Source: Anticarsia gemmatalis
Taxonomy: Eukaryota > Arthropoda > Insecta > Lepidoptera > Erebidae
DNA length: 64,000 bases
Assembly (NCBI RefSeq): GCF_050436995.1
Contig: NC_134756.1
Span: 62,001-126,000 of the forward strand
Reading direction: 5' to 3'
Part shown: in pieces, positions 58,801-64,000 of the stretch
How positions within the stretch are numbered: position 1 is the first letter of the stretch
Layout of the letters: each line of letters begins with the position of its first letter
Made by a program: the position numbers and the translations under genes
Notes under the pieces: model-generated
Databases searched by the model: none
What the model saw: only the letters and a program-made list of their open reading frames with translations
Told to the model about the DNA's origin: nothing

Positions 58801-61241
58801 TGTTAAGCATATTTTATATTGTTCTGCTACGATCGCCAGTGTTGATGCGAGCTCATTCTGGACTCTGTCCGTTTTAATGGTCAAACGGTATTATTCATTG
58901 TTGAAGTGATTCAGTTTAATGTTTAAAAAACGTCTTATTTTACAAAGGATTGCGAATAATCGTAATACAATTCTATGTGATTGGCACTATTCTTTTACCT
59001 AGTTTCACTTCTGGTTTTCTTTAAAATATTATATTCCAATAGAGTAAATCCTAAATAATAATAAATATTGTAAATAAAAAAGTAAGCGACCCTAAATAAT
59101 GGTCTCGGGTTCGGATCCTGGACCGGTCGGGCCAAAAAAAGTCTTACTGTTAAGAATTTCTTATAAATTGCCCGGAGTTAGGAAGTTGAGGTCGTAGACC
59201 TCCGTGACTCGGAGAGTACGTAAAGCTGTCAGTCCTGCGCCTGGTCTCTCACTGGTCGTGTCGGTTATCCGTCCCACCGGGTTATGAGAATAAGGGAATA
59301 GAGAGTGTACCTGTGTATTGTGCACACACTTGGACACTATAAACCAAGTCCTGCATCGTTAACCAGTTTCAATGAGACTGACCGCTGTAGCCGGATACCG
59401 GCTGGGACAATATTATACATTGATATAACATGAATAAAATTAACTATCTTATTTATTTTTCTGTTAAATACCAAAATTTCGAAACAATTAACTTATGACG
59501 TAAAACGTAATTAATAAAGATAAGAAGTGAAACTGTCAAAAAAGTCCGTTTTTTATCGTGGGATTATGATTAAGAAACTCCTTAATAATTTGTACGTTCA
59601 AGCAATATGTGAATGTTAGTTATGTTCAGAGAGTGTAGCGAGCACATGAGTAGTATGAGTAGGGAGTGAGTGGCGTCACGGTGTGTGATACTCACGGCGC
59701 GTCTCCTTCGTTGAGCAGCGGCTCCTGCGGGCCGGCGGGCGGCTTCTTGCCGGGGCCGCCCTCCGAGCCGCGCACCGCCAGGCTGCCGACAACACACGCG
59801 CCTCATTACAATGCTCTAGCGACTCCTACACACTCTAACTACACGCTGACTCTACCGGCCACTACACACACACACACACATCATACCATAACTGTTGATA
59901 TTATTATATCTGTAACTACTCGACCCTCTAGGAGACTACATTCTATCAGCTGTGAGCAAATGCCCATTTAACTAGCTGTCAACTTTCGCTAAAAGGAAGG
60001 GACATCGCATAGCGTCTTTTAGCATGAATTATATAGCGAATGTGAAGATATATGCGTATAGGGAAGTGTGTGGATGTGATTCTGTAGTGACAGCTGATGA
60101 TGTCCGGGACGTGGCGGCGCGAGGTGGCGGCAGCGCGGGTGCGGCCTACACTCACCACTTTGCCCTGCAATAGAACAGAGAGCTCGTCAGTCACTCGCCC
60201 TGGCACTGTCCACTGTAGCTACACAGTGTCACAATCTATCAAAATAGGGAACAATAACCAAACAATTGAAACATTGCTCAATTTCCAACAAAATAATTTG
60301 CTTGCACTTTTCCGACAAATGAGTTTCACTTTTGTTAGAGATTTCTAATGCAACAATTAAGATGTAATGGAAATATAATATATTTTTGTCAAATTATGTT
60401 ATTTGATTAAAAATTAAGTTGTGGTCAAATAGGGCCAGTACAGCATTATTTACTCAACATTTTGAGTGTCATGTAGTCAAGTGAAACTTCTATTGAGGGC
60501 CATAAACTTCATTGAACGAAAATGGGAAAAATAACACATTGACTGCCTAATCTTTATATGAAGCAACGTTTGAATTCTAAACTAATTCTTCTATAAGGGT
60601 ATACTTTACTGTAATGGTACTTCGGTACACCCTTATAGCTTAAGTTACTTGTCAAAATAAAATTACGTTAAGTGAAAAACTTGATGACAAGCGACTTATT
60701 GTAATCACCAAAAACATAGTATAATATAATATGTACTCATTGTACACTTCACTTGTTAACAAATAATATTTGACGATGTTATAAACATTGCTCATTTGTT
60801 AAGGCAGGCACAGCTTTATGCTATACTGTGTGGTACACTTGTGGTGTATACTTCAATAAATCAATTATATTCAAGTAGTGACTGTCTCTTGCAGCTTCTA
60901 TGTCATTACAAGTTAGCAATGTTCTTCAGAACTGTGGACTGACGCGGAATAACTGTGTTATAAAGCCTCTACAACAGTAGGCAAAGGTTCAACAAGTTTC
61001 ATAAACATCAACTAAGTTCGCGAGAACGCACGCTTGATTGAACTTGCAAGTTCCGTGATCTACTGAAAGGTCCTGTAGAGTGAGGTGTACGCTCATGAAC
61101 AAGCTGCATGTCGGAGGTGAGGAGAGGTGAGGTGATGACGTACCAGGAGCATGAGCAGCAGCAGCACCAGCACAGGCAGCAGGGCTTGTCGGCGCCGGCG
61201 GCGGGCCGGCAGCCGCGCGCCAGCGCTGCCAGGCTGCACAT
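52806..61241 (-). CDS. RZ-type regulator of G-protein signalling with cysteine string
   Basis: Coding exons are 61144-61241, 59696-59782, 54964-55025, 53151-53317 and 52806-53066. They join in frame to 675 nt and 224 residues. Residues 21-33 form a cysteine string (CCLCWCCCCSCS then C), a palmitoylated membrane-targeting feature of the RGS17/19/20 (RZ) family. Residues 34-62 are a Gly/Pro linker. The RGS domain follows at about 66-185, with TLEEIQSWGQSFDRLM, FLRGEYSEENIMFWLACEEL, IYEDYISILSPKEVSLDSRV and LQIYTLMHRDSYPRF all matching the family. The C-terminus is a Gly/Ala-rich tail. Such proteins speed GTP hydrolysis on Gi/Gz/Gq-type alpha subunits at the membrane. All junctions have AG/GT. 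The start ATG is the first base triplet of its exon, so an upstream exon must exist; a candidate donor is at 62809-62814. AATAAA signals lie at about 52509 and 52545. Confidence 0.92.
53395..53690 (+). mobile_element. tRNA-derived SINE (fourth family), copy 2
   Basis: It shares TTTGATTCCCGGGTGAAGCA, TAATAGTAGCCAGGAGATTG and ACGTGCCCGGTGTAGGCCGG with 51385-51660. It lies in an RGS intron. Confidence 0.55.
53806..54115. mobile_element. MITE with AGGGTTGCCAG ends, copy 1
   Basis: It starts AGGGTTGCCAGGTGACCGGG and ends GATCTGACAACCCT, an inverted pair. The interior TCCGGTAATTTCACTCTGCT and ACTCTGATTTCGTCCGTAGC recurs in the copy at 56645-56880. It lies in an RGS intron. Confidence 0.7.
54240..54420. 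mobile_element. Diverged MITE of the 44897 family
   Basis: CTGTAGCGCGGTTCTCTGCC at the left and AGTAGAGAAACGCGCAACTG at the right, with CGTATCAGCGCCTC inside, match the family order. Confidence 0.55.
54680..54853. mobile_element. hAT-type MITE with 8-bp target-site duplication
   Basis: The ends CAGGGGGTCCCAACC and the reverse of GTTGAGAACCACTG are imperfect inverted repeats of the common CAGGGGT...hAT type. The 8-bp direct repeat CTCTAGAG flanks it at 54672-54679 and 54854-54861. It is non-coding and lies in an RGS intron. Confidence 0.85.
55160..55990 (-). pseudogene. Non-LTR retrotransposon 3' relic, minus strand
   Basis: The open segment 55535-55963 reads MLWGNSTSINEVFLGQKKCI and RAICN, then YNKIPQTLRELPFNFFQKKL and WLIEKCFYTIQEF. 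These are the same ORF2 C-terminal motifs as at 38490-39171 but from another lineage. It is truncated and sits inside the long RGS intron. Confidence 0.75.
56525..56640. repeat. Short inverted repeat in the RGS intron
   Basis: GGTTGTACCTCGAATCTAAA and TTAGATTCAAGGTACAACC are near reverse complements about 35 bases apart. Confidence 0.55.
56645..56880. mobile_element. MITE with GTTGCCAG ends, copy 2
   Basis: CGTTGCCAGATGGCCGGGAT at the left and GGATCTGGCAACCCTGACTT at the right. The interior is as in 53806-54115 but about 70 bp shorter. Confidence 0.7.
56881..59099. other. RGS intron sequence
   Basis: (CA)n tracts lie at 57880-57910. A GC-rich stretch at 58365-58560 has open frames on both strands but no motif I can name. 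It might hold an alternative exon. Confidence 0.35.
59100..59412 (+). mobile_element. tRNA-derived SINE (first family), 5'-truncated
   Basis: It begins near the B-box-like GGTTCGGATCC and continues with TTGCCCGGAGTTAGGAAGTT and ACTGGTCGTGTCGGTTATCC to GCCGGATACCGGCTGGGACA, as in 22437-22800. Confidence 0.7.
60156..60164 (-). CDS. Candidate 9-nt microexon of the RGS gene
   Basis: On the minus strand CTCTGTTCTATTGCAG, a strong acceptor with pyrimidine tract, is followed by GGCAAAGTG and then the strong donor GTGAGT. Inserted between exons 61144-61241 and 59696-59782 it keeps the frame: it turns the split codon TG|C (Cys) into Trp-Ala-Lys-Cys. It therefore lengthens the end of the cysteine string by three residues. 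Skipping it gives the ending CSCLAVR, which matches vertebrate RGS17/20. Regulated use is inferred; no transcript evidence is available here. Confidence 0.55.
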
Positions 61242-61939
61242 CTGCAACACACGCCGACACGTTAGCGACGCCACACCACCACCACACCACCACACCACAC
61301 CACCAGCACACCGACACGCGCGCGCCGCCTCACCTCACTGCCTACCCATTGATCTATGCACTGTACACTATAACACTTGTGCGGGTGATGTCTCGGGACC
61401 TACCCACTGCCCAGTACTGCCCAGTACTGAACAGTACTGCAGCACTCACAACACTTCACCGATACAATAGCTCACACGTCGCTTCAACGAGAGGAACTAG
61501 GAAACGTTTGTTCATTTTATCAAACAGATGGTTAACAAATAGTTCGGTTTCATACATTTGTTAGTGGACTATTAAATTCCATAATACGACAACGTATGCT
61601 CAGTATTCACATAAAATAGAGCAGTTTAGTGTTGCACGCCCGGTCGATCTGAGAGAGATGGGTGTGAGAGAGATAACCGAAGGTAAGTAGCATGCGGAAG
61701 GCGAAAGGTCACGCGTCGAACATTATTTGGGAAGCATTAGTATTCAGGCTGAGTTAGATGTTTTGTGAGGACGGAATGTCGGTGTCAGTGATGTTTGTGA
61801 AGTGCTCAGTGAAGGCATAGATCGCGGTCACGGCGCGCGCCTCTCGTGTTTAATTGGACCGAGTGAATGTGTGTCAATCGTTCACGTCCCAGTTTACATC
61901 GATAAGTACATGATCTCGCCGCCGCCCGCTCTACCACAG

Positions 61940-61970
<31 letters not shown>

Positions 61971-62275
61971 ACAGTCACTGGTGCACCACTCAACATCACA
62001 CCTCGATCTATCACTCACATTGCCTATATTGACCATGTTACATTGTATTTATCGACATTGTTCACTTCGATCAACGCGTCGACAAGGAAGTAGGGCCTGA
62101 TTGTTGATCGTCTACGATCAATACAAAGGCTTGCAAGCATTCATATCGAAGGAAGTACTGCAGCCGTCTAGAGTGTAGGTGTTCAGGAAACGTTCCCGCC
62201 GCCGGATGATGCACTATGACATGTTCCGGGCGCGGATGTGACGGCACGTTACGTGGTCACCATATTGAATGTTCG

Positions 62276-63230
62276 CGTGTGGTCGCGTGTGGTCGCGTGC
62301 GGTGGTGAGTGGTCGCGGGCGGGGCGGCGCTGCAGCGGCTCGAGTGGCGCGCGGAAGAGCCGCAGTCAGCGGCGACGCGAAAATAAACAGCGTTTGGAGG
62401 GTAGTAGGTGAGGGTCAGCGGCAGCGCGCCGCGCGAGTATTTATAGCGCGCCCTCGCCGAGGCGCGTGTTTACTGCGCGCTATATCGGTGCGCCGCGCCG
62501 CCGCCCGCCCGCAGTAAACAACGCGCCCGCCGCTCCGCCGCCGCTTACTTTCATTCCTTCCGTGCACCGTCGTCCGAGCTCGTGCACCTTCACACGGATC
62601 ACTCTACGAGCGGCGCCGGGCGCCTCGCTAGCGGCGCCGGGCCGAGGGCGGGACCGAGGGCGCGTTCCGCCCTGCGGTGACACATCGGCGCTGCGGCGGC
62701 GCGTGCAGCGGCCCCGGCGCGGGCCCGCGGCGGTCGATAGCCGCGCGGCGGGCGCGGGCGGCGGGCGGGCGGCGGGGTGCGGGCTGCGCGCGCCGCGATC
62801 GATGGCGGGCTCACCTGCGGAGTGGGCGGCGGGCGGCTCGCCGGCCACGCCGGCGCTAGGCGCGCGGGCGCGGGCGCGGCATGCGGCGAGCGCGCGGCCG
62901 GCGAGTGTCGCGGGAGCGAGGGCTGCACGGGGACGGGCCGCGGTCGGGGCGCGACTGACGCTGCGGGCGCCGCGCGCCGCCGCGCCCCGCGCGCGCCTGC
63001 GCCGTGCCGCCCCCGCGCCCGCCCGCCGCCGCCCGCCGCCGCACGCACCGCACGCACTATGAATGAAGGCGGAAACATGAATCGAGTTAGCGCCGCGAAA
63101 ATAAATAATATGGTTAATGATGAAATCAAACGAACGGATCTGCCGTGAAGTTCAGCTCCGGCTCGAAGCGGCACGTCCCCGGTGCTCGGCTCCGCGGCTC
63201 GTCGCCGGGTGCCGCCTCACTACAATGGCG
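62276..63230 (-). promoter_or_regulatory. GC-rich island and likely first exon of the RGS gene
   Basis: The base composition changes sharply to G/C-rich with many CpGs. On the minus strand ACTCCGCAG|GTGAGC at 62809-62815 is a strong splice donor. Its exon would extend rightwards to about 63.1-63.2 kb and join the cysteine-string exon, which starts with ATG. Most open frames here, on both strands, are by-products of the composition. The transcription start was not located. Confidence 0.6.
62437..62448 (-). promoter_or_regulatory. TATA box inside the GC-rich island
   Basis: The minus strand reads GCGCTATAAATACTCG, a good TATA-box match in a GC-rich surround. It lies downstream of the candidate first-exon donor, so it could serve an alternative promoter inside intron 1. 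Confidence 0.4.
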
Positions 63231-64000
63231 CTCGCCGGCCTGCTCCACGTCTCTCTCTGCATCTATCATCACACAACGCTGCAGTCACGCATTCAGTTAC
63301 GTTTCAGCCACGCGAACTCATTGTAACATGGAACTTTCATATTCATACTTCCTGGGGAGTTAATTAGCTCAGGGAATACACTGGCAACTGGGTAGTTATG
63401 GTACTCACGATCGTCACTACTCACAGAAACATCATGATTCAACTATAAACAATATATTGTGGCTATGCTTATAAGAATTGTAAGATGTGATTGTAATCAT
63501 AAAACCTGAGATTCAACACCTGGTCAATGAATTCTGAGAAGGAGATTGCTGACAGAATCCCTTCATAATAACGATGTAACAAGCGATAATTATAAACAGA
63601 TGTAATTTGTCGTCGCTACAATACAACGCGACAATGAGTCATGTAACACTTAATTATGTCGCCAACGCTACACGTAGCCGTAGCAGTCGTCGTAGAGCCG
63701 CCTCGCCCGCTACGGGGAAGCTACGCCACCGGGTGAATGTTGTCACTTAGGGCGGAGGTGTAGCTCGTTCGTAGCACATAGACAGTGTCGGTGAACAGTT
63801 ACAACATGTCGTAGGCAATGCACCACGTGCTACGTGACTCATATGAACATTTATCTTATGAATTATAATTATTTAAGTTTGGTCATACCTTCACATATTT
63901 TCTTAAAACGTCAAGATGTTATTTTTGCATGTTGCATGTTTAACGTTGCAACGTTGCTTTGCTTTACACGTTGGAACTTATAACGAAAGGTTAAACGTTA
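63231..64000. other. Sequence upstream of the RGS gene
   Basis: Composition returns to AT-rich after about 63310. No gene is recognised to the window end. Confidence 0.4.

Noticed and set aside
62466..63148. Several long Arg/Ala/Pro-rich open frames on both strands
   Set aside because: Very high GC content removes stops; compositions are low-complexity and no domain is visible. Only the minus frame joined to the RGS start is kept, as a speculative finding.
1..64000. CRISPR arrays, operons, riboswitches or phage genes
   Set aside because: Repeats are transposon- or satellite-derived and genes have spliceosomal introns; nothing prokaryotic is seen.

Overview
The window is lepidopteran genomic DNA, most likely from a noctuid moth. 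This is inferred from the intron-containing serine-protease genes, the tRNA-derived SINEs, the repeats with 'CTAGCTGACCCGCGCAACTTCGCTTGCG' type heads written here only in part (CTAGCTGACCCGCGCAACTT...), and the AT-rich intergenic DNA. Almost all protein-coding content lies on the minus strand.

From 3.4 to 51.2 kb there is a tandem, same-strand array of nine five-exon genes for secreted chymotrypsin-like (S1A) serine proteases, called A to I here. By hand-splicing, all nine give complete zymogens of 273-285 residues. Each has a signal peptide, a propeptide ending in R|IVGG, an intact His-Asp-Ser triad and six mature cysteines. Copies A-G share an identical first-exon protein; H and I form an older, diverged pair. 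Every copy has the same promoter module: a TATA-like box about 50 bp upstream of the ATG, preceded by a paired GATA element. This suggests one gut-type regulatory programme. The copies differ mainly in the last exon, which builds the wall of the S1 pocket, and they are mosaics that suggest gene conversion.

The spacers are filled with repeats: several SINE families, MITEs, a Tc1/Bari-like element with a broken transposase, relics of R1-like and other non-LTR retrotransposons, a 2-kb terminal-inverted-repeat element, a 197-bp-arm hairpin and an 11-bp G-rich minisatellite. Recognisable blocks of flanking DNA are duplicated with the proteases. At 2.7 kb, upstream of the array in coordinate terms, a single exon of an M16 metallopeptidase (insulysin/nardilysin type) lies among repeats.

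From 52.8 to about 63.2 kb there is one gene for an RZ-type regulator of G-protein signalling (RGS17/19/20 family). It has a cysteine-string exon, a linker exon and three RGS-domain exons, and the most likely first exon is in a very GC-rich island at 62.3-63.2 kb. A nine-nucleotide candidate microexon sits exactly at the end of the cysteine string and keeps the frame. I regard this as the most interesting single observation, together with pocket-wall divergence against a homogenised background in the protease array.
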